From Gambelia wislizenii (Eukaryota; Chordata; Lepidosauria; Squamata; Crotaphytidae): 64,000 nt of DNA. Both the position numbers and the translations under genes were made by a program. Positions 1-11,090 of the stretch are shown piece by piece. Position 1 is the stretch's first letter, and the number at the start of each line of letters is the position of its first letter. Below the pieces are notes generated by a model that was given only the letters and a program-made list of their open reading frames with translations, was not told where the DNA came from and made no database searches. The DNA is taken from the NCBI GenBank assembly GCA_030847615.1, contig JAUMIR010000005.1, positions 170,466,596-170,530,595 on the forward strand. The letters are read 5' to 3'.

Positions 1-1618
1 GATAGGACTAGAACCACGGAAGCACAGTGCCTCCAATTCCAGTTCCAGAAGGGGTTCCAGAAGGATATAATGGTCAATGGTATCAAATGTTGCTGAGAGG
101 TTCAAAAGCACCAGCAGGGACACCCCCTCTATCAATGCTCAGGAAAAGATCACCCACTAAGGTGGCCATAGTGGTCTCAACCCCATATCCTGCTCTGAAG
201 CCAGTTTTAAATTGGTTAGGAAGTGTGTAGCATCCAAGACTGCCTGGAGTTGAAAGGCAACTGCCTTCTTATTTACTTTGCCCAGCAAAGGAAGATTTGA
301 TAAGTTATTAAAGTCCAGTGGGGGGTCCAGAGAGGGCTTCTTAAGAAGTGGTCACACCCTGCTTCTTTTAAACAAGATGGAAACTTCCCTCCCTGAGAGA
401 TGCATTAATAATATATTATAATTGGGATCTAATTGTATCTACTTCCTCGATGACCAGTCAAGAAGGACAGGGATTAAGAGGACAAGTGGTCTTCCTTACT
501 CCCCCTAGCAGCTTGTCCACATCAGTGGAACTCACCAATTGAAACTGGTCCAGTGTAATCTTACTCACAGAATCACTGGACACCCCATTGTCAACTCCTG
601 CTATAATGAAGATGTCTAAGTTGGCTCTTATCTGAGAAGTGATTGTTAAAAGCATCACAGCAAACTACTGAAGGCTCTAGAATGGGATGGGGGTGTGGAA
701 AGGTGCATGAGTTAGACCTCTCACCACCCTGAATAGTTTGGCTAGACACAAATTCACAGATGCAATACATGCAGAGAAGAAGGCTTTCTTTGCTGAATGT
801 ATTGCCTCCTTATAGGAACAAAGATGTTCTCTATATCATGTTCTGTCACATATAAGTTGAGTTTTCCACCATCTGTACTCCAGTCATTGTCCTTCCAATT
901 TCAGCTCCCTGAAGCGCTCTGCTTACCAAGGAGCCCAATTAGAAATGAGTTGGAGAGGACGTTTGGGAGCAACCATGTCAATAGTCCCAGTCAGGTCTTG
1001 ATTCCATTTATGGACCAGGGCTTCAACAGGATAATTGGTGGCATCAGCCATAAAACCCTCTAAGGCCTTCTGGAATTCATTAACCTTTGAGGGCAGATCA
1101 TCTTAATAGGTCCACCACCTCTGCAGGAACAGATAGTAGCCATGATACTAACTCAAGCCAGAAAATGATCTGTCCATGACAACTTGGAGGTATTAATCAC
1201 CTCCTCCCACAGACCCATATGCTCTGAGCTAAAAATAGCATCAAGGGTGTGACCTGCTAAATGTGTGGGCCCTGAAACCAGTTGGGATAAGCCCATGTTT
1301 GTCATGGATGCCATGAATTCTTAAGCTGCACCTGACAGACTCATTTCAAATGGGATGCTGAAGTCATCCAAGATAAAAAGTCTGGGCAACTCCAACATCA
1401 ACTCCAAAACCAGTTCTGTGAGCTTGGTCAGGGAGTCTGATAGACAGTGGGGTGGACAGTACACTAACAGAATCCCAAATCTATCCCTGGTCTTCTGGCT
1501 CAGGTATATACACTCAATGTGATTGAGCTCCCTAATAGGTAATCTATGTCACTGGGGCAACGGATTCATTCTGGGTTTTAGTATAATCCTTAAAGGAGTC
1601 ATCCAAGGTGATAAACAG
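1..1618 (-). mobile_element. Old L2-clade LINE fragment (endonuclease to early RT)
   Basis: The minus strand gives broken translations typical of L2 ORF2. Near 1400-1200 it reads an endonuclease-like stretch (MGLSQLVSGPTH-AGHTLD), and near 290-200 the RT entry SNLPLLGKVNKKAVA and QLQAVLDATHFL. There are many stops and frameshifts, so it is an old copy. It continues beyond the left edge. Confidence 0.7.
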
Positions 1619-1619
1619 C

Positions 1620-1661
<42 letters not shown>

Positions 1662-1664
1662 TTT
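1619..1664. repeat. (TAA)n microsatellite, 3' tail of L2
   Basis: About fifteen ATA/TAA triplets form the 3' tail of the L2 copy read on the minus strand. It probably started from the element's own short repeat tail. Confidence 0.9.
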
Positions 1665-3011
1665 ATTTATTTATATCCCGCCCTTTGGTAACCCAATCAG
1701 GGCGGTTAACAACATTAAAACACCATACAAAGTAAAACAGTATACTCCCCTCCCCCCTTAAAAAGTTATTAAATCAAATTACAAATTAAAACAACAATTA
1801 AAACACTTAACAAAACACATATATACATTTAACAATAACAGTAGATCCCCAGCGATATTCAGTTCCATTAACACAGGAGCTGTGGGGACTCTCCTGAAGG
1901 AGGGGGGGTTTCCTGAGGCCGGGATAATCTATTCTGGAAAAACATGCCAGAAGAGATCCATCTTGACAGCCTTTTTGAAGCTGTCCAAAGATGTCAATTG
2001 ATGGATCTCATCGAGCAGGCTGTCCCATAGTCTGGGGGCGACAACAGAAAAAGCCCTCTGGGAGGTAGCCGAAAGCCTCGACTTTTGAGGCTGCAGCAAA
2101 TTTCTCCCAGAGGACCAGAGTGCGCGGGGAAGATTATAGTGGAGGAGACGGTCCCTGAGATAGCTTGGACCCAAGCCATTTAGGGCTTTAAAGGTGATAA
2201 CCAACACCTTATACTGGACCTGGAAACCAATAGGCAGCCAGTGGAGGGACCTCAAAACCGGAGTGATGTGGTCCCTCCTAGATGTTTCTGAAACAAGCTT
2301 GGCCACGATATTTTGTAGTTTCTGAAACAAGCACAAGGGTAGCCCCATGTAGAGAGCATTACAGAAATCTAGGCGTGAGGTTATCAGCGCGTGAACAACG
2401 GTCTCGAGGTCCCTTGCTTCCAGAAAAGGGCGCAGCTGGCGTATCAGCCGAAGCTGATAACAGGCGCTCCTCACTGTCGTATTTATCTGATTTATCATCA
2501 GGAGCGACAAGTCAAGGAGCACCCCCAGACTGCGAATACAGTCACTGGGAGGAGAGTGTGACCCCATCCAGGACTGGAGGTTGTAACCCAATTCTTGATT
2601 TCAGGGCCGCTATCGTGAGCACCTCCGTCTTGTCCGGATTCAGTTTCAGTCTGTTTTTCCTCATCCAGCCCATTACCGCCTGAAGACATTCATTGAGAGA
2701 AGAGATGTCATTGGAATTTGAGGCCGACGAACGAGATACGGAGAAATAGATCTGAGTGTCATCAGCATACTGATAACACCCAGCTCCATAACTCTGAATA
2801 ATCTCACCCAGCGGCTTCATATAGATGTTAAATAACATCGGGGACAGGATAGCTGCCTGTGGAACTCCCCAGGTGAGCTCTCTTTTGCTCGAACAACTGT
2901 CCCCGAGCAGCACCCTCTGGGACCTGCCTGAGAGGAAGGACCGGAACCACTGCAATGCAGTGCCCCCGATACCTAAACCCTTCAGGCGGTCCAAGAGGAT
3001 AGCTTGGATAG
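1619..3011 (-). mobile_element. Younger L2 LINE, 5'-truncated, with (TAA)n tail
   Basis: On the minus strand 2994-2542 encodes RT domain sequence with GIGGTALQWFRSFL, YADDTQIYFS (the YADD catalytic box) and RLKLNPDKTEVL. A later frame, 2591-1929, continues with VHALITSRLDFCNALY, RRDHITPVLRSLHWLP and LNGLGPSYLRDRL. A frame break lies near 2560. The element ends in GGCGGGATATAAATAAAT and a (TAA)n run at 1619-1664. It looks younger than the L2 at 1-1618, which it abuts. Confidence 0.85.
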
Positions 3012-3130
3012 CTGTTAAAGTTCAGACTAAAATCTGTGTTAGATTCACTGCCCCACTGACATCAGAGCCTGTAGCTGCAAATGATTGTATTCTATTCTAT
3101 GTGGTCATGCAGCACTAATGGAATAGATGC

Positions 3131-3235
3131 ACTGGCAGCACTAGGGGTGTATGGAGAGGCCAAACCACACCAGGTGACACCATCGGGGAGAGAGGTGACA
3201 TCATCCTTAGTGACACCACAGAGTAGATGAGAATG
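3131..3235 (-). repeat. Short unclassified repeat (GTGACACC-type), copy 1
   Basis: The minus strand resembles 15031-15110 and 24180-24260: CATCAC-AAGGCTGGTGT, then ACCCCTCCCC, then GTGGTTCGGCC-like words. It is too short to classify. Confidence 0.4.
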
Positions 3236-4606
3236 GAGCACACTACCAAGACCTCAAAAAAGTGAATGAAAAGTCAGGCATTAATTTTAAAAAGAATGCC
3301 CAGTTCTATGAAAGTCAGATATTTACTACTTCTATTGAAGTGACATTGCTTGGTTTAATGCCACGACCCTGATGAGTACTGTCCAAATGCACTGGAATTT
3401 TTCATTTAAAAAAGGAGTGCTTCAGCACTAGTCTTTGCAAGATCCAAGTCTTCTTTCACTCCTCTGTATTAATTGAAGAGAGAACTGAGTTGTGCTTCAG
3501 AGGGCCATAACTCTAAGGACTTTTTCATACCACCCTCCGTAAAAGTTCTTTTGCTAGCATATTTTTAAACGTTTTTACGCCAGCAACCCCTCCCCACACA
3601 GACTTACCTTGAGCAGCATAAAAGAGGCATCCCCAGCAGTAGTGGAGCACAGATGGGGGGTCTGTTTACTTCCGGGTTCCAAATCTCAGTGATTCTTGGA
3701 AGAAGACTCAAGCATGGGAAATTCAAAAACACATCAAAAAATAAACCACAAAAAGTACACACAAGCACAGAAACAAAGTCCCAAGTACATGGGTGGAGGG
3801 TCATAAAAAGAGCGTTCCCTACATGACTGTCACAATCTCACCCGGAAGTATTTGCCCACTGACACAGTATTCACATGAGCACAATGGTGCAAAGTTTCAA
3901 ACACCAGTAATGCTGGCAACAAAGCACCATGGCTGATCTATTGACAGCTTGGGCTGTCAATAAAAAAGTACGGCTTTTTAACAATATATGATTGCAAAAG
4001 GACAATGTCATATGGTATGCACACCATTTTGTGATCATTAGGCATCCTTATGACTCCATATTTGCCTGGTCTGATAAAGTCCTAAGTCTATTGTATCAGA
4101 TCATTCATTTGACCAAGTTTGAGATGACCAGGAAGCAAGAAACAGCACTAAGGCTCACAGGTCAGCTTTTATATAAAGCTAAAACAGACATAACACACCA
4201 TTAGATGTAAAGATGATATCAATTGTTCACCTTTTCTCTAGCACCAGTGCCTCTCACCTCCAAGGCACAGAAGAGGTGAAGCAGTTTGCATTCTTAGTAG
4301 CTGTCCATTACACAACAGACAAGATAAATATGTTAAATGAAAGATAATTCCTTGAAACGGGAACAATCAATTACTGTAGACAGAGCAAAGCAATTACAGT
4401 ACTTCAGGCAGCAGATGCTGGGAGGCAATAGAAAGATGTTGGAGGAAAGAATCCTGCACCTCCTAAACTAGTATGGTGGAGGAAGCTGACCCATCACCAT
4501 TGTTGAAGAAAGAAGATCCAATGGGCAGCTGGCTTTTGAACTGGGAATGTGAAGAACTGCCTTGAAGGAATACCTTTTGAAAATAAGATTGGGAAACTTT
4601 GGCTTA
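3236..4606. other. No gene recognised
   Basis: I see no credible exon, RNA gene or classifiable repeat. Short frames such as 3992-4204 lack homology and codon bias. Confidence 0.4.
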
Positions 4607-4832
4607 GGACTTTTTCAGACAGGACTTACCGCACAAGAAGACTCTGGAATAGTTACGACTCATGGACAACTTCCGTGAGTAAAATATGGCACGGCTGCCT
4701 CCAATCATACACGGAAGTGACACGGACGATGCTGAGAGAGGGACGGCGCTGTCCGAAACAGACACCCTCATGTGCGACAGCGTCGTAACTATTCCGGAGT
4801 CTTCTTGCATGGTAAGCCTGTCTGAAAAGTCC
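4607..4832. mobile_element. Long-TIR MITE, family A (GGACTTTTTCAGAC termini)
   Basis: This 226-bp element is an almost perfect palindrome. The left arm GGACTTTTTCAGACAGGACT matches the reverse complement of the right end, and complementarity continues through GAAGACTC-GGAATAGTTACGAC. It is flanked by TTA on both sides (4604-4606 and 4833-4835). Other copies are at 12870-13210 and 33172-33480. It encodes nothing; the 3-bp duplication suggests PIF/Harbinger. Confidence 0.8.
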
Positions 4833-6368
4833 TTAGAAGCCAATTTTCTGTTTGTGAAGAGTCTTGGGGCTGCATTTCAGCAATGGGGGGGAGGGGAATC
4901 ATGCAATAGTGTCTCAAGTTGCCAAGCACAGCCCAATTCCGTACAAAAGCTTCCTAGGCTGAAGGTCAGAACACAGTTCCATGCAATAGCATGGGCTTTC
5001 CCCTCTTATTTCAATCACAGATTAGAGACAAAAGCAGAAGAAACCTGGGGGCCGGACGTGGAATTCTAAGAGGCGATATCTGTTCATTGGTTCCTCAGTC
5101 CTGTTTTAAAAGCTGTGAGACAAGCGTCCCTTTCAAAATATGCACATCATATAGGTAAATGAACAGTAGCCACTGGCTGCTTAGTGTCTCATGAATGTCC
5201 CAAAGGACTGATATCCAAACCGCAATTGCAAGCTAAAGAAGAAAGATATTGTGGTAATATACATGCTTTAAGAAAGCATTAGAAATAGAAGACTGCCACT
5301 AGAGGGCTCTTGGTGCTAGCCAAACAGAAATCAATGTTTTTGTCTGTGCAGCACAGCTCTGTAGGTTTTGCTACATTTTTCTTTGTTCGCTTGTAATGTA
5401 GAAAGTTCAGCAAGCTGCATGGTCAGATTAAAGCAGAAGCTGAAGCTGAAGCCAAACTAAGGTGGCAATCCTATACCCACTTACTTGGGAGTGAGCACCA
5501 CTGAACACACTAGTACTTGCCTTTGAAAAGACACATCTAGATTTGTGCTGTAAATCATATTTGAGATTCTATCCAATAAACTCATTATACATTGCATTTG
5601 CCCTACTTACATTCTCATATGTAGGCTTAGCACATAGAGAGAAGCAAGATTTTGGTTAGTGTTTCCATCTCACACCCTTTTACACACAATGATCCAACAG
5701 GTAGAATGATGATCTGTGTAGGAACAGCCTGGTGTGCTTCTTTGAATCCTACAAAGAAGACAACACTCATGTGGAGAAACCCTGTGCATGTGTGCACTGT
5801 AAACATCTAGGTTCTCTTTCAATCTACAGATTAATATGTAGAGGCCAGTGAGAGATGGGGACACAGTTTCATTCTCCCATCATAAATTGAATTCTCATGG
5901 TTATTGTAGGACTGTTGAGTTAGGCAGTCTACATTCAGCAAAGTCCTGTCTTTTCCCCCTCAATTTTGGAAAGGCTGAGGCAAAACAAATTTAACAGTAC
6001 AGCAAACAGCTCTTTAAAAAGCAAACCACCTGAAACCAGCCTTGGAATATTAAGGAATTATGTGTTTGTCACTTCAAACTTACACTTCATCTTAAATATC
6101 TTCACAAAGTGCTTGAGACATATGGGTAGTGAATAGGTCCAGCTCTATGTGCTTTTCTTTCAATATCTGGCAGAAAAAAATTGCACTCCTCTTTCTTCAA
6201 GTTAAATGAACTAGAGCCGTCCGTAACTTCACAGCAGAGAGCACTTAGAGGGCATCCGTTTGGAGAAAGCCTGAAGCAGAGCTTTCAGTGTTTCAATGAA
6301 GAAGTCAGTCCCAGAGATTCTGGTGAGACAGCTCATCAAATAAATATTTAAATGATCATCTCAATATA
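4833..6368. other. No gene recognised; short SINE-like scrap near 5460-5560
   Basis: Near 5460-5560 the words GCAATCCTATACCCACTTAC and GGGAGTGAGC resemble a common sauropsid interspersed repeat. The rest is unassigned, without recognisable exons. Confidence 0.35.
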
Positions 6369-7304
6369 TGAGGCCTGTCTATTAAATAATGAGACTGATA
6401 CCCATCTTTATGTGTATTACAATTCTAATGTTCGTCCCCTTCAATATACTCCCCAGTCAGTCACACACCGATGCAGTCTTGTTTTCCCCTGGTTGAAGGC
6501 GTGGAGCAGATCAGTTTCTGTCAGCTGTTTCAACACATCTGCTGTTTTCTTCTTTACTACATCAGTTGACTCAAAATGCATTCCTTTAAGCACCTATTTC
6601 ACTTTAGGGAAAAGAAAAAATTCGCATGGTGCCAAATATGGCAAATATGGAGGATGATCAGGTGTAGTAATGCATTTATCGGCCAAAACCTGCTTCACAG
6701 AAAATGCTGTATGAGCAGGTACATTGTCTTAATGAAGAATGAAACCACTTTTTCACAGTTCTGGCCCTTTTTTTCTGACTCTCTCTCAGCTTTGTCAAAA
6801 CTTCCTTATAATAATGCTGGCTCACTGTTCTGCCTTCTGGAACCCATTCTGCCAAAATTACACCTTTGATGTAAAAAACAACAATGAACATGGCTTTGAA
6901 TGTGGACTTGATTTGACGTGCTTTTTTCATTCTTGGTGATGACGGTGTTTTCCAGTGCATTGACTCATTTTGTCTCAGGATCATACTGGAAGATCCAGGT
7001 TTCATCACAGGTGATGATTTTTTGAAAAAGGTTTGGGTCCCCTTAAGTTGCTGCAAAGTGTCACATTACTTGACTTTTAAACTATGCATTTTTCTGACAC
7101 ACACACAGCTGCTTTGTGTTCATTGTGATCCAGCACACAACACGGACAAAGATGACTGACAATTAACTAAACGGCTGAGAGTGTTGATATTTCTCATGCA
7201 GGTTCAGACATGTTCAAGATCAACACTCAAGTGTTCACAATCAGTTCTCCCTGATTTGTCTGAAAGGTAGAAACACAGTCTTGTTATTTAATAGACAGAC
7301 CTCA
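6369..7304 (-). mobile_element. mariner-like transposon, decayed and internally deleted
   Basis: About 30-bp inverted ends (TGAGGCCTGTCTATTAAATA at left, its complement at 7304) are flanked by TA (6367-6368, 7305-7306), the Tc1/mariner target. On the minus strand the broken transposase reads CDETW at about 7010, GVILAEWVPEGRT-S-HYY at 6850, DNVPAHTAFS at 6715 and TPDHPPYLPYLAPCEFFLF at 6640, the mariner catalytic D-D signature. Length is 936 bp against about 1.3 kb for intact mariners, and the N-terminal DNA-binding part is mostly missing. Frameshifts and stops make it inactive. Confidence 0.88.
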
Positions 7305-7403
7305 TATACATACATAATGAGTATTCCTGTATAGATACCATAGGTGTATGTACGTATAATTACACCTCTCTTTCTGTGTGTATGTGCCTTAGTAAAAATG
7401 GTT

Positions 7404-8130
7404 TTGGCTGTAGAGTAACCAGAAGCAATGGAAAAAAAGGAGCCATCTACTTTTAGTAATAATGATGCAGGGAAGGGCATTTGTGGTTGGCAATAGGTTG
7501 GCTGCTTATGCTTCTTGACAGCTATTTGTTCAAGCATCTAGGTTGTTTTCAATGGTCTTTTCATATGGTTTCTATCACACAGAAGGACTGAGAGTATGGA
7601 TCTCAATGTAAATATTTCTGCAGTAAGCAAAGCCTATAAAAAATTCATACCAACATAAATCACCAAACCAAGTCTGATTGAATGGTGGCATAAAAATGTG
7701 ATGACCCAAATAAAGCAAAGCAAATAACCCAGTTGTTATAAGCAGGGGAAAGCCATTATAGGCATCAGGGAAGGAGGCTGCTAATGGTCCTGATTCAGTT
7801 CTAGGACTAAATCCTATTGTTAGTCCCAACTTGAGTAGAGCAATTGAATTGATTGGATTTACCTGTATTAACTCATTAGTCAACCACTGCTTTAATGGGT
7901 CTACTCTGTTTGGGGATATATGTGTCTTCAATGTACTATCGCATTATGGTGACCCCATGAATTTCACAGGGGTTTCTTAGGCAAGGGTGGTTTTGCCAGT
8001 TCCTTCTTCTGAAATACAGCCTACAGCACCTGGGATTCTTTGCAGTCCCAGTACCAACCAGGGCTGACTCTACTTAGCTTCCAATATCAGATGGGATCTG
8101 TTGCCTTTAGGGTACATAGGCCTCCATAAT
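7404..8130 (-). repeat. 5S-SINE plus unclassified ~530-bp tail, copy 1
   Basis: On the minus strand, a 5S-rRNA-derived SINE (8130-7930: GATCCCATCTGAT, GCTAAG, CAGGTGCTGTAGGC-like words, then GGCAAAACCACC and ACCCCATGAATTTC relatives) runs straight into a sequence starting CCCCAAACAGAGTAGACCC. The same order recurs on the plus strand at 38640-40512, apart from insertions there. Alignment ends near 7404, at CTACAGCCAAAACCAT. The tail has a 118-codon frame at 7931-7575 that the second copy does not keep open, so I do not call it coding. Confidence 0.75.
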
Positions 8131-8692
8131 TACTCCCACTTGTCAAAATACAATCATTTGTTAAAATCTACACCACACCAGAGAAACTGTGGGACCTAGC
8201 TGTTTTGTAAGGCAAACAGATCAGAGCCATGAAATATTTATGTGCCAGGCCTGCTGACAAGGGGTACACTTTCCAGTTGGGGATCCAGTGTCAACTCCAG
8301 GATCCTCCTTGTTATGATGTGTTTGCTTGAAGTGAAAGTAGTGGGCCTATCTGTATAAAATGGAGTCTAGCATTCATTTTATGAACAGACCACAATAAAG
8401 ATCACTTGCTGAGAAGCCCCCTCCTCTTCTGCTTTGTATCTAAGTATTCCTTTCTAACACCTGCATGTACAAGGATGAAAAAAAGACAGACAGTCTTTCT
8501 TTAGGAGACTAAAACAAAGGAAGCCATCCAGCAGTGATCTGTATGTCCTTCCTACATCACCAAGAAAGTCTGGAAGGCAGCTACTTCTTATCTATGCTTT
8601 TCTTTAGATGTATACAGTCACCCCTTCATTTTCACAGGGGTTACAGGCACAAGATCCCCGTGAAAATGAAAAAAAAAAACACGAATAGAATC

Positions 8693-9467
8693 ATAGAATC
8701 ATAGAATTGCAGAGTTGGAAGAGACCACGAGGGCCATCCAGTCCAATCCCCTGCCATGCAGGAAATCACGATCAAAGCATCCCTGACAGATGGCCATCCA
8801 GCCTCTGTTTAAAGACCTCCAAGGAAGGAGACCCCACCACGCTCCGAGGGAGTGCGTTCCACTGCCGAACAGCTCTTACTGTCAAAAAGTTCCTCCTAAT
8901 GTTGAGGTGGAATCTCTGTTCCTGAAGCTTGCATCCATTGCTCCGTGTTCCAATCTCTGGAGCAGCAGAAAACAAGCTTGCTCCATCCTCAACGTAACAC
9001 CCCTTCAAATACTTAAACAGGGCTTTCATATCGCCTCTTCACCATCTTTTTTCCAGGCTAAACATACCCAGCTCCCTAAGTCTCTCCTCATAAGGCATCA
9101 TTTCCAGACCTTTCACCATTTTAGTCGCCCTCCTCTGGACACGCTCCAATTTGTCAATATCCTTTTTGAATTGTGGTGCCCAGAACTGGACACAGTATTC
9201 TAGGTGAGGTCTGACCAAGGCAGAATAGAGCGGCACTATTACTTCCCTTGATCTGGACACTATACTTCTATTGATGCAGCCCAAAATTGCATTGGCCTTT
9301 TTAGCTGCCGCATCACACTGTTGACTCATGTTCAACTTGTGGTCTACTAGGACTCCTAGATCCCTTTTGCACGTAGTCTCATTCAGCCAGGTCTCCCCCA
9401 TCCTATATCTATGCATTTCATTTTTTCGCCCTAAGTGCAGTACCTTACATTTCTCTGTATTGAAACG
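8693..9467 (-). mobile_element. CR1 LINE, 5'-truncated, well preserved
   Basis: The minus strand carries the C-terminal end of CR1 ORF2: [19 protein letters not shown] at 9455-9400, [67 protein letters not shown], ending LDGHLSGML at 8772. One TGA interrupts after LEKRW near 9039. The 3' end at 8693 has the ATTCTATG repeat. It is very similar to the copy at 38967-39708, implying fairly recent activity. Confidence 0.92.
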
Positions 9468-9534
9468 TATAAAAGTAGGCCTCCCAGGCCACTGCCGCTG
9501 CTTACCCCATCACTGCCAACATGCCGCTTGGGCC

Positions 9535-9912
9535 GAGAGTGGCTTTGCTGGGTGGCGGCGACTTGCCTTCCCCCATCCAAGCCGCGCGGGGAGCTTGCAG
9601 GCTCGGGCTGAGAGCAGCTCAGCTGGGGTGGTGGTAACACGCCTTCCCCCATTCAAGCTGCATGGGGAGCCTGCACGCTTGGGCCAAGAGCAGCTTGGAT
9701 GGGGAGGAGGTGACTCATCTCTCCCTATGAAAGTCATGCGGGGAGCCTGCAGGCTTGGACCAAGAGCGGCTTGGCTGGGGGGATGGCGACCCCCTCCCCC
9801 CAGCCAAACCGCATGGACAGCCTTGGAGCTGGGGCTGAGAATGGCTTGGATGGGTGTGTGTGATCCGTCTCCCCCCATTCAAGCTGCACAGGGAGCATGC
9901 AAATCCCCATCG
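9535..9912. repeat. GC-rich minisatellite, five units of 75-76 bp
   Basis: Units start at 9535, 9610, 9686, 9762 and 9837. Each has (G/A)AGAG-GGCTTGG-TGGG, then a C-rich block, then AAGC-GCATGGGGAGC and GCAGGCTTGGGC. Units differ at perhaps a fifth to a quarter of positions. Long frames cross it on both strands only because stop codons are rare in this composition. Confidence 0.85.
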
Positions 9913-9986
9913 CTGCTACCCCCGTCCAGGAACCATGAATAGGCAAAACTGCGAAATCCAAAGCCACGAATTCCAAGGGATGACTG

Positions 9987-10699
9987 TAATTAGAAATTGG
10001 CACAAGTACCTGACATATTTTCAAGCTAGAAAAAATAGGAGTCAAAAGAGTATAAAGGCTTGACTCTTGGTTCATTGTCCCTTTAATCTGAAGGTATCTA
10101 GCTATGCAGATATCTGTTTTGTAGAGGCTCAAGCCTTTGAATTTTTCTATTTGCAATAAACCTCCTGTTTTCAAGACACATTGCCTCTCTTGCCTGTACT
10201 TATGGTCCTTCTGGCTGTCATTCTTTTAGGAGAGTTTGGGTGACAGAGACAGTGAGCAAGCAGAGGAAGGAGCAATAACCTTGATATGCATTGTTCTCTT
10301 CCTTTAAGTGTCTTGATGTGTACTTCATGAAGTCTAGAGAGAGAGTTGAGCAAATGTGCAATGACAACAGTGGCAAGAATGAGGAGGGAATCTTATCCAA
10401 GCTTGCTCCCTCCAAGCTTGGTGTAGAAAGATACCATGTCTGGTATCCTACCTCACCTGGATGGAGTGTAACACCTATATGCACAGTTCCTATGGGGATC
10501 CCAGAGGGCATTCATTGTAGCAGGGTGATGTCCATGTGCCTACCACCCTCCTTGGCCAGTAACTATATCATGTAAATGGCTGGGAAAACATGTGCAGGCA
10601 CTTTTAAGCTGCCTTCTTTTAAGCTGATGGGGAACATTGCACAAGGAGGTATTGAATATTTCCTTCCTCAACATCCAAAAAATATATACATCAGGTTAC
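9987..10699. other. No gene recognised
   Basis: Unassigned sequence; the small frames near 10218-10575 show no homology I recognise. Confidence 0.35.
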
Positions 10700-11090
10700 A
10701 TTAGTGTATGTCAGCAACAGGATTCTGGCCCCTATCTTCATTCTCACATTTTCATCCTATCACATGAAAGCTTTGCTCTGGAACTTTCTTCCTGTACAGA
10801 TTAGACTGGAACCATCTTTACTATCCTTCTGAAGGCAAGTGAAGACTTTCTGTTTCAGCAGGTCTTTGGCGGCTAATTGTTTAGGGGGATAGGATTTTGC
10901 ATAATGTGCTATATTTTTTATATCTGTTATTTATTGACTGAATCTATTTGTTGTAATTCTATGGAAGGTTTAAGTATATTGTTAGCTGTTATATAATATG
11001 GTGTTTTTGTTGTTGTATGTGCTTTAACATTGGTAAACTGCCTTGAGTTTGATTGGAGAAAAGGTGGGATGATGATGATGATGATGAGCT
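10700..11090 (+). mobile_element. L2-type LINE 3' end
   Basis: The stretch ends with GTAAACTGCCTTGAGTTTGA, GGAGAAAAGGTGGGATGATG and a short (GATGAT)n, the standard L2 3' UTR tail. About 300 bp upstream, decayed LINE C-terminal coding (E-F-LP-QIRLEP-L-F-R-LKTFLFQQ style) can be made out. Old copy. Confidence 0.6.

Larger units (their letters stand above)
8615..9986. mobile_element. pogo/Tigger-like element interrupted by CR1 and holding a minisatellite
   Basis: The ends CAGTCACCCCTTCATTTTCA and ...CCAAGGGATGACTG are inverted and flanked by TA (8613-8614, 9987-9988). The interior has a CR1 copy on the opposite strand (8693-9467) and a GC-rich tandem array (9535-9912). No transposase is seen. 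It is related in layout to 30487-31048, 31503-31735, 32748-33001 and 26451-26832. Confidence 0.75.

Noticed and set aside
1929..2994. Host gene with reverse-transcriptase-like protein
   Set aside because: YADD motif and layout are those of an L2 LINE with a frame break and (TAA)n tail.
7575..7931. 118-codon minus-strand frame with hydrophobic segments
   Set aside because: The second copy of the same repeat (near 40010-40370) has several stops in this frame, so it is not kept as coding.
9535..9912. CRISPR-like array
   Set aside because: Units are contiguous with no unique spacers, in vertebrate DNA; it is a minisatellite.
9328..9942. 204-codon plus-strand open frame
   Set aside because: It runs antisense through CR1 and then through the GC-rich minisatellite, where stop codons are rare; no homology.
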